Source: DATLFP01 sp035540955 (GTDB lineage Bacteria; Actinomycetota; Acidimicrobiia; Acidimicrobiales; CADCSY01). Taken from it: DNA of 21,693 bases. The notes beneath the pieces are model-generated. The model ran no database searches. It was not told the origin of the DNA and saw only the letters and a list, made by a program, of their open reading frames with translations. A program made the translations under genes and the position numbers. This document shows positions 1 through 6,182 of this stretch, one piece after another. The stretch lies in NCBI GenBank assembly GCA_035540955.1, contig DATLFP010000010.1:1-21693 (forward strand). Direction: 5' to 3'. Numbering within the stretch: the first letter of the stretch is position 1; each line of letters begins with the position of its first letter.

Positions 1-452
1 TCGGGCAGGCCTGGCAGCTGGAGCTCGAACACCGGCTTGACCAGGGCCACCAGGTCGGCGCCGGGGGAGAGCTCCACCTGCAGCTGGGGGAGGGCGGTCG
101 CCAGCGAGAGGTAGGAGAGGTCGAGGGTGACCACGTCGACCGTGCCGGCGACGCGGGCGTCGGCGAGGTTGGTCCGCTCCTGGTTGACGACCCGCGGGTC
201 CTGGCGGAGGGAGCCGAGGAGCTGGCCGAAGCCGGCGTCGACGGCATGGACACGAGCGGCGCCGGCGTCGAGCAGGGCGCGGGTGAACCCGCCCGTCGAG
301 GCACCGCAGTCGAGGGCGACGCGGCCGTCCACGTCGACGCCGAAGCACCCCAACGCGAACGCCAGCTTCTCCCGACCGTGGAGATCGGGGCTCGGCACCC
401 GGTTCCACGTCGGCCGGGGCGGTGGCCGGCCCCGCCGGGCCCGGGGGCTCAA
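1..452 (-). CDS. TlyA/FtsJ-like rRNA methyltransferase, partial, lacking S4 domain
   Basis: The gene runs off the left edge, so its C-terminus is missing. The minus-strand reading contains the class I SAM-binding motif LDCGASTGGF, followed by AVDAGFGQL, DPRVVNQERTN, TLDLSYLSL and LVKPVFE, which is the motif order of TlyA-type 2'-O-methyltransferases. The lysine in GREKL, the aspartate in TLDLS and the lysine in LVKP match three members of the K-D-K-E catalytic set; the glutamate lies beyond the edge. Normal TlyA has an N-terminal S4 RNA-binding domain of about 60 residues. Here only about 25 residues precede the catalytic core, because the SRPBCC gene ends there. The chosen start is TTG at 452, overlapping the upstream TGA; GTG at 398 is a good alternative. 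It is cotranscribed with the SRPBCC gene. The substrate (16S/23S rRNA as for TlyA, or something else) is uncertain. Confidence 0.8.
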   Translation of the reverse strand, partial: MSPRARRGRPPPRPTWNRVPSPDLHGREKLAFALGCFGVDVDGRVALDCGASTGGFTRALLDAGAARVHAVDAGFGQLLGSLRQDPRVVNQERTNLADARVAGTVDVVTLDLSYLSLATALPQLQVELSPGADLVALVKPVFELQLPGLP

Positions 453-913
453 CCGCCGGCTTCGGCGGCGGCCTTGAGCCGCTCGAGGGTCGTCCGCATC
501 GTCGCCTCGTTGTGTGAGCGACGGTCCGACACCCCTGTCATCGGTCCCACGATGCGGGCGATCGCCGGGTGGCGGTGGTCCTCCCAGCTCTCGGTCACGT
601 CGCAGCCGTCGCCCGCCGGCTCGATGGCGTAGGACCACCGGGCGACCGCGAACGGACCGGCGGTGACGTCGAAGGCGAACGCCCGCCCCGGCGTGGCGTC
701 GGCGACGGTCACGGTGGTGGACCACCGGCGCCAGCCCTTGCGGTTCGAGCCGCGGAACCGGGCGCCGACAGCGGGACCGGTGGCCCCCCCGACCCACCGG
801 CCTCCGGTGTTCTCGGGGCTCCACTCGCCCATGCGGGGCAGGTCGCTCACGAGGTCGTACACCACCTCGGGCGCGGCGGCGATGTGGGTGGTCACGGACA
901 CGGGCTCGGCCAT
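449..913 (-). CDS. SRPBCC / polyketide cyclase-like lipid-binding family protein
   Basis: A 154-residue protein starting MAEPVSVTTHIAAAPEVVYD, the usual beginning of the SRPBCC (START/Bet v 1-like) fold: a first strand with small residues, then PEVVYDLVSDLPRMGEWSPE. The central part VGARFRGSNRKGWRRWSTTV and the closing helix with TLERLKAAAEAGG fit the family length (about 150 residues). Such proteins bind hydrophobic ligands in a cavity; the ligand cannot be told from the sequence. The frame stays open upstream to 1015, but the ATG at 913 is preferred: family homology begins there and a TATCCT box lies 8 nt upstream. Its stop overlaps the TTG of the TlyA-like gene, so the two are probably one transcript, divergent from the crotonase gene. 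Confidence 0.8.
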   Translation of the reverse strand: MAEPVSVTTHIAAAPEVVYDLVSDLPRMGEWSPENTGGRWVGGATGPAVGARFRGSNRKGWRRWSTTVTVADATPGRAFAFDVTAGPFAVARWSYAIEPAGDGCDVTESWEDHRHPAIARIVGPMTGVSDRRSHNEATMRTTLERLKAAAEAGG

Positions 914-938
914 GGGCGCGGAGGATAGGTTGCCGGCC
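914..938. promoter_or_regulatory. Overlapping divergent leaderless promoters
   Basis: Only 25 bp separate the ATG codons of the SRPBCC gene (minus) and the crotonase gene (plus). On the plus strand TAGGTT (926-931) lies 7 nt before ATG 939. On the minus strand TATCCT (927 to 922) lies 8 nt before ATG 913. Both fit the actinobacterial -10 consensus TANNNT at the distance expected when transcription begins at the start codon. The two boxes share the TA at 926-927, so both polymerases cannot sit there at once. This is an inference from motif spacing; a GGAGG at 920-924 could also act as a distant ribosome site for the plus gene. Confidence 0.5.
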
Positions 939-1727
939 ATGTCATCGGAGGTTGTGCTGCACGAGGTCCGAGACGACGGGGTCGGGATCCTGACCCTCAA
1001 CCGTCCCGACCGCATGAACGCCTGGACCGGCGAGCTCGAGACCCGCTACTTCGAGCTGCTCGGCGAGTTCGACCGATCGGCCGACGTGCGCGCCATCGTC
1101 GTGACCGGCGCCGGCCGCGGGTTCTGCCCGGGGGCCGACATGGACCTGCTGCAGGGCCTGGGCGGCGGGGGCGAGAGCCTGGCGGACGCCGAGCGCAAGC
1201 CGGTCACCTACCCGCTCACCATCCGCAAGCCGCTGATCGGTGCCATCAACGGGGCGTGCGCGGGGGTGGGGTTCGTCCAGGCACTGATGTTCGACGTGCG
1301 GTTCGCGGCGGCCGGCGCCAAGTTCACCTTCGCCTTCGCCCGCCGCGGCCTCATCGCCGAGTACGGCTCGTCGTGGCTCCTGCCGCGGCTGGTGGGCATG
1401 TCCCGGGCGCTCGACCTGATGCTGTCGTCGCGCACGTTCACCGCCGAGGAGGCACTCGAACTCGGCGTCGTCAACCACGTCGTCCCCCGCGAGGAGGTGC
1501 TCGACGCCGCGGTCGCCTACGCGTCGGATCTGGCGACGAGCTGCTCGCCGACCTCGATGGCGGTGATGAAGCAGCAGCTGTACGGCCACGCGCTCGTCGA
1601 TGTCGAGACGGCGCTGGCCGAGAGCAACAAGCTCATGCGGGAGTCGCTCGGTCGCGCCGACTTCCGGGAGGGCGTGGCGAGCTACGTCGAGAAGCGACCG
1701 CCCGCGTTCGACCCGCTCGGCGACTGA
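939..1727 (+). CDS. Enoyl-CoA hydratase/isomerase (crotonase) family protein
   Basis: A 262-residue crotonase-fold protein of typical family length. The oxyanion-hole segments are visible: TGAGRGFCPGADM (about residues 56-68) and PLIGAINGACAGVG (98-111), which bind the acyl-CoA thioester. In enoyl-CoA hydratase the two catalytic glutamates sit in GGGCE and QPE; here the aligned positions are V113 and an Ala/Arg. Instead GLIAEYGSSWLLPR carries E141 where isomerases of the PaaG/ECI kind carry their single acid (compare GLxPDxGG). An isomerase-like reaction is therefore more likely than simple hydration; this is alignment by eye. ATG 939 is chosen over upstream frame extension because family homology starts at SSEVVLHEV. 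It is 1 nt from the VOC gene, suggesting one operon with VOC and possibly the SDR. Confidence 0.9.
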   Translation: MSSEVVLHEVRDDGVGILTLNRPDRMNAWTGELETRYFELLGEFDRSADVRAIVVTGAGRGFCPGADMDLLQGLGGGGESLADAERKPVTYPLTIRKPLIGAINGACAGVGFVQALMFDVRFAAAGAKFTFAFARRGLIAEYGSSWLLPRLVGMSRALDLMLSSRTFTAEEALELGVVNHVVPREEVLDAAVAYASDLATSCSPTSMAVMKQQLYGHALVDVETALAESNKLMRESLGRADFREGVASYVEKRPPAFDPLGD

Positions 1728-1728
1728 C

Positions 1729-2358
1729 GTGCGCCTCCGCCAGGTGGCGTGGGCGGCGCGCGACCTCGAGTCGATGAAGCGACAGCTCGAGCACGGCGGG
1801 CTGCGCCAACCGTTCCGCGACCCCGGCGTGGGCGAGTTCGGGCTCGACAACGCCGTCTACCCGGTGGGCGACACGTTCTTCGAGGTGGTCAGCCCGATCC
1901 AGGACGGCACGACCGCGGGTCGCTACCTCGATCGGCGGGGCGTCGACACGGCGGGCTACATGGTGCTCGTGCAGGTGGACGACCTCGACGCCGTTCGGGC
2001 GCGGGCCGCCGAGCTCGGGATCCGAGCGGTGTGGTCGATCGACCTCGACGACATCCGGGCGACGCACCTGCATCCCCGCGACCTGGGCGCCATCACGTCG
2101 ATCGACCAGCCCACCGACCCGGCGTCGTGGCGCTGGGGTGGCCCGAGCTGGGAGGAGCGGGCGGTGACGGGAGGGTTGCGGTCGGTCGAGGTGGCCGGCG
2201 CCGATCCGGAGCGGTGGTCGGCGCTGCTGGACCGGCCGCTCGACGGTGCCGCCATCACCCTCGACGACGGCACTGAGATCCGGTTCGTCGAGGCCGACCA
2301 GCCCGGCGTCGTGGCGTGCGATCTCCAGGCCGGCCTCGCCAGCATCCGCGTCGACTGA
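1729..2358 (+). CDS. VOC / glyoxalase-like family protein
   Basis: A 209-residue protein starting with GTG one base after the crotonase stop (translational coupling). The N-terminal half reads as a VOC fold: LRQVAWAARDLE at the first strand, then VYPVGDTFFEVVSP with E52 at a usual metal-ligand position, a second module beginning GYMVLVQVDDLDAV (residues 77-90), and ATHLHPRDLGAITSID with H113 and H115 as further possible ligands. VOC proteins include glyoxalases, epimerases (methylmalonyl-CoA type) and dioxygenases; the reaction here is not identifiable. The C-terminal 70 residues look like a third, degenerate module with LRSVEVAGADPERWSALL. Next to an acyl-CoA enzyme, a role in acyl-CoA or small-molecule catabolism is an inference. 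Confidence 0.75.
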   Translation: MRLRQVAWAARDLESMKRQLEHGGLRQPFRDPGVGEFGLDNAVYPVGDTFFEVVSPIQDGTTAGRYLDRRGVDTAGYMVLVQVDDLDAVRARAAELGIRAVWSIDLDDIRATHLHPRDLGAITSIDQPTDPASWRWGGPSWEERAVTGGLRSVEVAGADPERWSALLDRPLDGAAITLDDGTEIRFVEADQPGVVACDLQAGLASIRVD

Positions 2359-2363
2359 CCACC

Positions 2364-2413
2364 TAGCGTCCGGCTCCACGACCGGGACCGAGCGGCCCGG
2401 CGCAGCACAGGAG
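2364..2413 (+). promoter_or_regulatory. Possible -10 box and ribosome binding site before the SDR gene
   Basis: TAGCGT (2364-2369) fits TANNNT and lies about 50 nt before the SDR start, with no recognisable -35. AGGAG at 2409-2413 is a good Shine-Dalgarno site 5 nt before ATG 2419 and fixes that start. The 60-bp gap suggests that the SDR gene may have its own promoter besides read-through from the VOC gene. Confidence 0.3.
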
Positions 2414-2418
2414 CGGAC

Positions 2419-3156
2419 ATGCGACTCGACGGCAAGGTGGCACTCATCAGCGGGGCGGCGCGCGGGCAGGGCGAGGCCGAGGCCCGCCTGTTCGCGGCAG
2501 AGGGGGCGCGGGTCGTGCTGGCCGACGTCCTGGACGAGGACGGCACGACGGTGGCGAAGGACCTGGGGGACGCCGCGATGTACGTGCACCTCGACGTGAC
2601 GAGCGAGAGCGACTGGCAGGCGGCGGTCGACAAGGCGATCGACCGCTTCGGCGCCATCGACGTGCTCGTGAACAATGCCGGCGTGTTCACGATGGGGCCG
2701 CTCGCCATGACCGAGCTCGAGGACTACCGGCGGGTGATCGACATCAACCAGGTCGGGGTGTTCCTGGGCATGAAGGCGGTGGCGTCGCACATGGCGGCCC
2801 GGGCCACCGGCTCGATCGTGAACATCTCCTCGGTCGCCGGCCTCCAGGGCAGCGCCGGGACGATCGCCTACACCGCCAGCAAGTTCGCGGTGAGGGGCAT
2901 GACCAAGGTCGTGGCGAAGGAGCTGGGACCGTTCGGCGTGCGGGTCAACTCGGTGCACCCCGGCCTGATCGACACGGCCATGCTGCGCCAGATCACCGAC
3001 GTCGTGAACGACGACGCGCTGCTCAAGTCGCGCATCCCCCTCGGCACGTTCGCGGAGTCGGGCGACGTGGCCGACCTCGTGCTGTTCCTCGCCTCGGACG
3101 AGAGCCGCTACTGCACGGGCGCCGAGTTCGTCGTCGACGGCGGCATGACCGCCTGA
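2419..3156 (+). CDS. Short-chain dehydrogenase/reductase (classical SDR, NAD-type)
   Basis: A 245-residue classical SDR. The cofactor motif is SGAARGQG (residues 11-18), and D36 at the end of the second strand (VVLADV) favours NAD(H) over NADP(H). NNAG is at 85-88, and the catalytic tetrad reads N110, S138, Y151 and K155 (YTASK). The C-terminus VVDGGMTA is the usual SDR ending. The substrate is probably a secondary alcohol, 3-hydroxyacyl or steroid-like compound; the family cannot be narrowed by sequence alone. ATG 2419 has an AGGAG site 5 nt upstream. It lies 60 bp after the VOC gene on the same strand, which fits a small oxidation operon with the crotonase-fold enzyme. Confidence 0.93.
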   Translation: MRLDGKVALISGAARGQGEAEARLFAAEGARVVLADVLDEDGTTVAKDLGDAAMYVHLDVTSESDWQAAVDKAIDRFGAIDVLVNNAGVFTMGPLAMTELEDYRRVIDINQVGVFLGMKAVASHMAARATGSIVNISSVAGLQGSAGTIAYTASKFAVRGMTKVVAKELGPFGVRVNSVHPGLIDTAMLRQITDVVNDDALLKSRIPLGTFAESGDVADLVLFLASDESRYCTGAEFVVDGGMTA

Positions 3157-3165
3157 GACGCTCGG

Positions 3166-3218
3166 AGGATCTCGGGCCGATGAAGGCCCTGGTGGGGCTT
3201 CCAACAGCCCGAGATCTT
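3166..3218 (+). terminator. Long interrupted hairpin after the SDR gene
   Basis: Arms GATCTCGGGC (3168-3177) and GCCCGAGATC (3207-3216) are perfect 10-bp complements, extendable by a wobble and an A-T pair at the base. The 29-nt loop itself folds: GAAG/CTTC (3182-3185 with 3198-3201) plus CCC/GGG around TGGT. Only TTCT follows, so it is not a classical T-run terminator, but it is placed 10 nt after the SDR stop as a terminator would be. It could also be a dispersed intergenic palindrome. Confidence 0.5.
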
Positions 3219-3237
3219 CTGGGGGCACCGTGTGATT

Positions 3238-3270
3238 CGTCCTGTGCGGACGATTGACGCGAAAGTCGCG
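3238..3270 (+). promoter_or_regulatory. Two small hairpins just before the ABC1 kinase start
   Basis: CGTCC/GGACG (3238-3242 with 3248-3252, 5-nt loop) is followed by CGCGA/TCGCG (3258-3262 with 3266-3270, 3-nt loop). The second ends 2 nt before the GTG start at 3273 and fills the place where a ribosome site would be; no Shine-Dalgarno sequence is visible. They may be operator sites or translation-limiting structure; neither is proven. Confidence 0.35.
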
Positions 3271-3272
3271 GC

Positions 3273-4760
3273 GTGCCGCGCGCACGCACCCTCCTGACCG
3301 CCGCCGGGACGGCCGTGCTCGGCGCGGCGGCGTGGTACGCCCTCGTGAAGCGGGAGCACGCCGCTCGCACCACGCCGGTCCGGTCCACCTCCCGCGCCGC
3401 CCGCACCGCGGAGATGGCCCGCATCGCGTCGCGGGCGGGTGGGACGGTCGCCGGCCACAAGCTGCGCATGGCGGTCGTGAGCGACCCGGCCAAGCGGGCG
3501 CAGCTCGAGGCGCAGCTCCAGCTCAGGACCGCGGAGCAGGTGGCCGAGGCCCTTGGCCACATGAAGGGCGCCATGATGAAGCTGGGCCAGATGGCCAGCT
3601 ACATCGACCAGGGCCTGGGCGGGCCGGCGCGGGAGGCCTTCGCCCAGCTCCAGGCGGGCGCTCCGCCGATGGCCCCCGAGCTGGCGATCGAGACCGTCGA
3701 GCGTGAGCTCGGCAAGCCCATCGACGACCTGTTCGTCGAGTGGGACGCCGAGCCGCTCGCGGCGGCGTCGATCGGCCAGGTCCACCGCGCCGTGCTGGCC
3801 GACGGGCGCGCCGTTGCCGTCAAGGTGCAGTACCCCGGCGTGGACGAAGCCATCAGGTCCGACCTCGCCAACACCGACCTCATCATCGGTGCGGTGGGGA
3901 TGATCTTCCCCGGCCTCGACCCGAAGCCGATCGTCGAGGAGATCGAGTCGCGGCTCGTCGAGGAGCTCGACTACCGGCTCGAGGCCGAGAACCAGCGCCT
4001 CTTCGCCGACTTCTACCGCGGCCATCCCTTCATCCACATCCCGGCAGTCGTCGACAGCCACTCGACGGCGCGGGTGCTCACCTCCGAGCTCTCCGACGGT
4101 GAGCGCTTCGAAGCGGCGCACGGTTGGTCGCAGGAGCAGAAGGACCTCGCGGCCGAGGCGATCTACCGCTTCGTGTTCCGCTCCCTGTGGCACCTCCACG
4201 CCTTCAACGGCGACCCCCACCCTGGGAACTACCTGCTCCACGGCGACGGGAGGGTGACCTTCCTCGACTTCGGGCTCGTGAAGCGGTTCCACCCGGACGA
4301 GCTCGAGCCGCTGCACGCCATGCTCCAGGCGTACGTCTTCGACCACGACCACGACCGGTTCCGCGACGAGATCATCCGAGCCGGGTTCCTCGTGCCGGGG
4401 GCGCAGGTGAGCGACGAGCTGCTCGTCGACTACAACGGCCACTGGTACGACTACGTGGTCGAGCCGCGCGAGGTGACGATCACGCCCGAGTGGTCCTCGG
4501 AGGCGGTGCGGCGCTACTTCGTGCCGACCGGGCCGTTCGGCGAGGCCATGAAGCAGATGAACGTGCCGCCCCAGTACGTGATCCTGCAGCGCATCAACCT
4601 CGGCCTGTTCGCGGTGCTCGGCGAGCTCCGGGCGACGCGCAACTGGCGCCTGGTCGTCGAGGAGATCTGGCCGTGGGTGAACGGGCCGCCCTCCACCGAG
4701 CTCGGTCGCCTCGAGGCCGAGTGGTGGGGCTCCCGCGGGCACCAGGCCTGGGACGCCTGA
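3273..4760 (+). CDS. ABC1/ADCK/UbiB-family atypical kinase-like protein
   Basis: A 495-residue member of the ABC1/ADCK/UbiB family. Seen motifs: the family-specific KxGQ (K103-Q106 in MKLGQMAS), the alanine-rich nucleotide loop AAASIGQVHRA (about 163-173), the ATP lysine in VAVKVQYPGV (K184), the catalytic-loop equivalent GDPHPGNYLL (313-322) and DFG (332-334). An N-terminal hydrophobic stretch (about residues 7-25, TLLTAAGTAVLGAAAWYAL) may anchor it in the membrane. Characterised relatives support quinone/isoprenoid lipid metabolism, with ATPase rather than protein kinase activity; the role here is unproven. The start is GTG 3273, with three hairpins but no clear ribosome site upstream. The C-terminal 150 residues follow the kinase fold. 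It stands alone: the SDR is separated by a hairpin and nadA converges from the right. Confidence 0.92.
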   Translation: MPRARTLLTAAGTAVLGAAAWYALVKREHAARTTPVRSTSRAARTAEMARIASRAGGTVAGHKLRMAVVSDPAKRAQLEAQLQLRTAEQVAEALGHMKGAMMKLGQMASYIDQGLGGPAREAFAQLQAGAPPMAPELAIETVERELGKPIDDLFVEWDAEPLAAASIGQVHRAVLADGRAVAVKVQYPGVDEAIRSDLANTDLIIGAVGMIFPGLDPKPIVEEIESRLVEELDYRLEAENQRLFADFYRGHPFIHIPAVVDSHSTARVLTSELSDGERFEAAHGWSQEQKDLAAEAIYRFVFRSLWHLHAFNGDPHPGNYLLHGDGRVTFLDFGLVKRFHPDELEPLHAMLQAYVFDHDHDRFRDEIIRAGFLVPGAQVSDELLVDYNGHWYDYVVEPREVTITPEWSSEAVRRYFVPTGPFGEAMKQMNVPPQYVILQRINLGLFAVLGELRATRNWRLVVEEIWPWVNGPPSTELGRLEAEWWGSRGHQAWDA

Positions 4761-4792
4761 CCGAACGCCGAGCTCGCGAGGCCTGTTCGGTC
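4759..4792. terminator. Hairpin between convergent ABC1 and nadA genes
   Basis: GACCGAAC (4759-4766) and GTTCGGTC (4785-4792) are perfect 8-bp complements, and the loop holds a further palindrome CTCGCGAG (4773-4780). The left arm begins within the ABC1 stop codon. There is no T-run. Being symmetric and lying between two convergent genes (nadA ends at 4844), it may serve both strands. Confidence 0.5.
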
Positions 4793-4843
4793 GGAACGGT
4801 GGACGCGCCGGCGCAGCCGACCCTGCCCCTTCGGCGAAGCCGG

Positions 4844-5995
4844 TCAGTCCTTCGAGGATCCGGTACCGGGGAGCGAGAGCATCCGGTCGAGCGCGACCTT
4901 GGCCCACTCGGCCGTCTCGGGATCGACCGAGATCTGGTTGACGACGGTGCCGGCGACGAGGTTCTCGAGCACCCACGCCAGGTGGGCGGGGTCGATGCGG
5001 AACATCGTCGAGCACGGGCAGATCAGCGGGTCGAGGCTCACGACCGTCTTGCCGGGGCTCTCCTGGGCGAGGCGCTGGACGAGGTGGATCTCGGTGGCGA
5101 CGCCGATGGTCGCGCCCGCCGGGGCGGCGGCGACGGCCTTGATGATGAAGTCGGTGGAGCCGACCTCGTCGGCCAGCTGGCAGACCTCGTACGCGCACTC
5201 GGGGTGGGCGACGACGATCCCGCCGGGATGCTCGGCCCGGAACGCCTCGACGTGCTCGGGCCGGAACCGCTGGTGCACGGAGCAGTGGCCCTTCCAGAGC
5301 AGGAACGTGGACGACTTCAGCTCGGCGTCGGTGAGCCCGCCCTGCTCGAACCGGGGGTTCCACACCCGCATGTCGTCGTGGGTGAAGCCCATGGCCAGAC
5401 CGGTGTTGCGACCGAGGTGCTGGTCGGGGAAGAAGAGCACCTTGGTGTCGGCGCCGTGGGGCCGCTCCGGCCCCCGCGAGCCGCGGGCGAGGGCCCACTC
5501 CAGCACCTGGCGGGCGTTGGTCGACGTGCACACCGCGCCGCCGTTGCGACCGACGAACGCCTTCAGCGCCGCCGAGGAGTTCATGTAGGTGATGGGCACC
5601 ACAGACTCGATGTCGACGACCCGGCCGATGGCCTCCCACGCCTCCTCCACCGACTCGATGTCGGCCATGTCGGCCATCGAGCAACCGGCGTTCAGGTCGG
5701 GGAGGATCACCTGCTGGTGATCGCCGGTGAGGATGTCGGCCGACTCGGCCATGAAGTGCACGCCGCAGAACACGATGTAGTCGGCCTCGGGGTGCTCCTG
5801 GGCGAGCACCGAGAGCCGGAAGGAGTCGCCGCGGGCGTCGGCCCACCGCATGACCTCGTCGCGCTGGTAGTGGTGGCCGAGGATGAACACGCGGTCACCG
5901 AGGGTCTCCTTGGCGGCGCGGATCATCTCGGCGAGCGCGTCGGGGTCTGCGGTGGTGTATCGGTCGGGGAGTCCCGACTGGATCCGGAGCTTCAT
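4844..5995 (-). CDS. nadA: Quinolinate synthase
   Basis: A 383-residue NadA that condenses iminoaspartate with dihydroxyacetone phosphate to quinolinate in de novo NAD synthesis, using a 4Fe-4S cluster. Its length matches the longer, Bacillus-type enzymes (about 370). The expected cluster cysteines are visible: C105 (DLNAGCSMAD), C238 (WKGHCSVH) and C328 in ICPCSTM, with C326 as the extra cysteine of the CPC pair. Other family signatures are ILGHHYQRDEV, CGVHFMAESA, YMNSSAALK and HPECAYEV. The start is ATG 5995, with AGAGGA 4 nt upstream. No nadB or nadC is adjacent, so the gene is monocistronic here. It is divergent from uvrC across 187 bp, with a long structured leader described separately. 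The cluster is oxygen sensitive. Confidence 0.97.
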   Translation of the reverse strand: MKLRIQSGLPDRYTTADPDALAEMIRAAKETLGDRVFILGHHYQRDEVMRWADARGDSFRLSVLAQEHPEADYIVFCGVHFMAESADILTGDHQQVILPDLNAGCSMADMADIESVEEAWEAIGRVVDIESVVPITYMNSSAALKAFVGRNGGAVCTSTNARQVLEWALARGSRGPERPHGADTKVLFFPDQHLGRNTGLAMGFTHDDMRVWNPRFEQGGLTDAELKSSTFLLWKGHCSVHQRFRPEHVEAFRAEHPGGIVVAHPECAYEVCQLADEVGSTDFIIKAVAAAPAGATIGVATEIHLVQRLAQESPGKTVVSLDPLICPCSTMFRIDPAHLAWVLENLVAGTVVNQISVDPETAEWAKVALDRMLSLPGTGSSKD

Positions 5996-6078
5996 GTGGT
6001 CCTCTTCTCGAGGGTGCTCCGGTTGAGGACGGTGCGGACAGCCAGGTCGCCCAGCACGGGGTTGTCGTCCCCGGAGCA
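5996..6078 (-). promoter_or_regulatory. Structured 5' leader of nadA (candidate cis-regulatory RNA)
   Basis: TGCTCCGG (6015-6022) and CCGGAGCA (6071-6078) form a perfect 8-bp long-range stem in the nadA leader, closing just before the AGAGGA ribosome site (6000-6005). A competing local hairpin CGGGG/CCCCG (6057-6061 with 6069-6073, 7-nt loop) overlaps the distal arm, so the two folds exclude each other, as in a switch. No known riboswitch consensus was recognised. Confidence 0.35.
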
Positions 6079-6112
6079 GATGTGTCGGCCCGTACCTGGA
6101 GGCCGTGTCACC

Positions 6113-6139
6113 AGTCTAAACGCCGGGACGCCGCCGGCG
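6113..6139 (-). promoter_or_regulatory. Candidate nadA promoter with palindromic operator
   Basis: TAGACT (minus strand, 6118 to 6113, preceded by TT) fits TANNNT and would start transcription about 110 nt before nadA. The palindrome CGCCGG-N7-CCGGCG (6121-6139) covers the spacer and -35 position, where a repressor would block polymerase. There is no good -35 hexamer. The assignment is an inference from position. Confidence 0.4.
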
Positions 6140-6166
6140 ATTCCTCCTCCGTCCTGTCACACCGTC

Positions 6167-6179
6167 GCCCGTACCGGGC
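6167..6179 (+). promoter_or_regulatory. Small hairpin immediately upstream of uvrC
   Basis: GCCCG-TAC-CGGGC is a perfect 5-bp stem with a 3-nt loop ending 3 nt before the first uvrC ATG. It might be an operator or limit initiation at the first of the two candidate starts. No actinobacterial LexA box (GAAC-N4-GTTC) was found in this gap. Confidence 0.25.
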
Positions 6180-6182
6180 ACG

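Noticed and set aside
663..938. N-terminal extension of the crotonase open frame
   Set aside because: These 92 codons are antisense to the SRPBCC gene and have no crotonase similarity; ATG 939 fits the family start and the TAGGTT box.
914..1015. N-terminal extension of the SRPBCC open frame
   Set aside because: It overlaps the start of the crotonase gene; family homology starts at ATG 913.
3108..5846. 912-residue open frame on the minus strand
   Set aside because: It is antisense to the ABC1 kinase gene and in another frame of nadA; the low-complexity Arg/Pro/Gly composition marks it as a shadow.
6079..6182. Possible SOS (LexA) box before uvrC
   Set aside because: No GAAC-N4-GTTC sequence is present in the uvrC-nadA gap.
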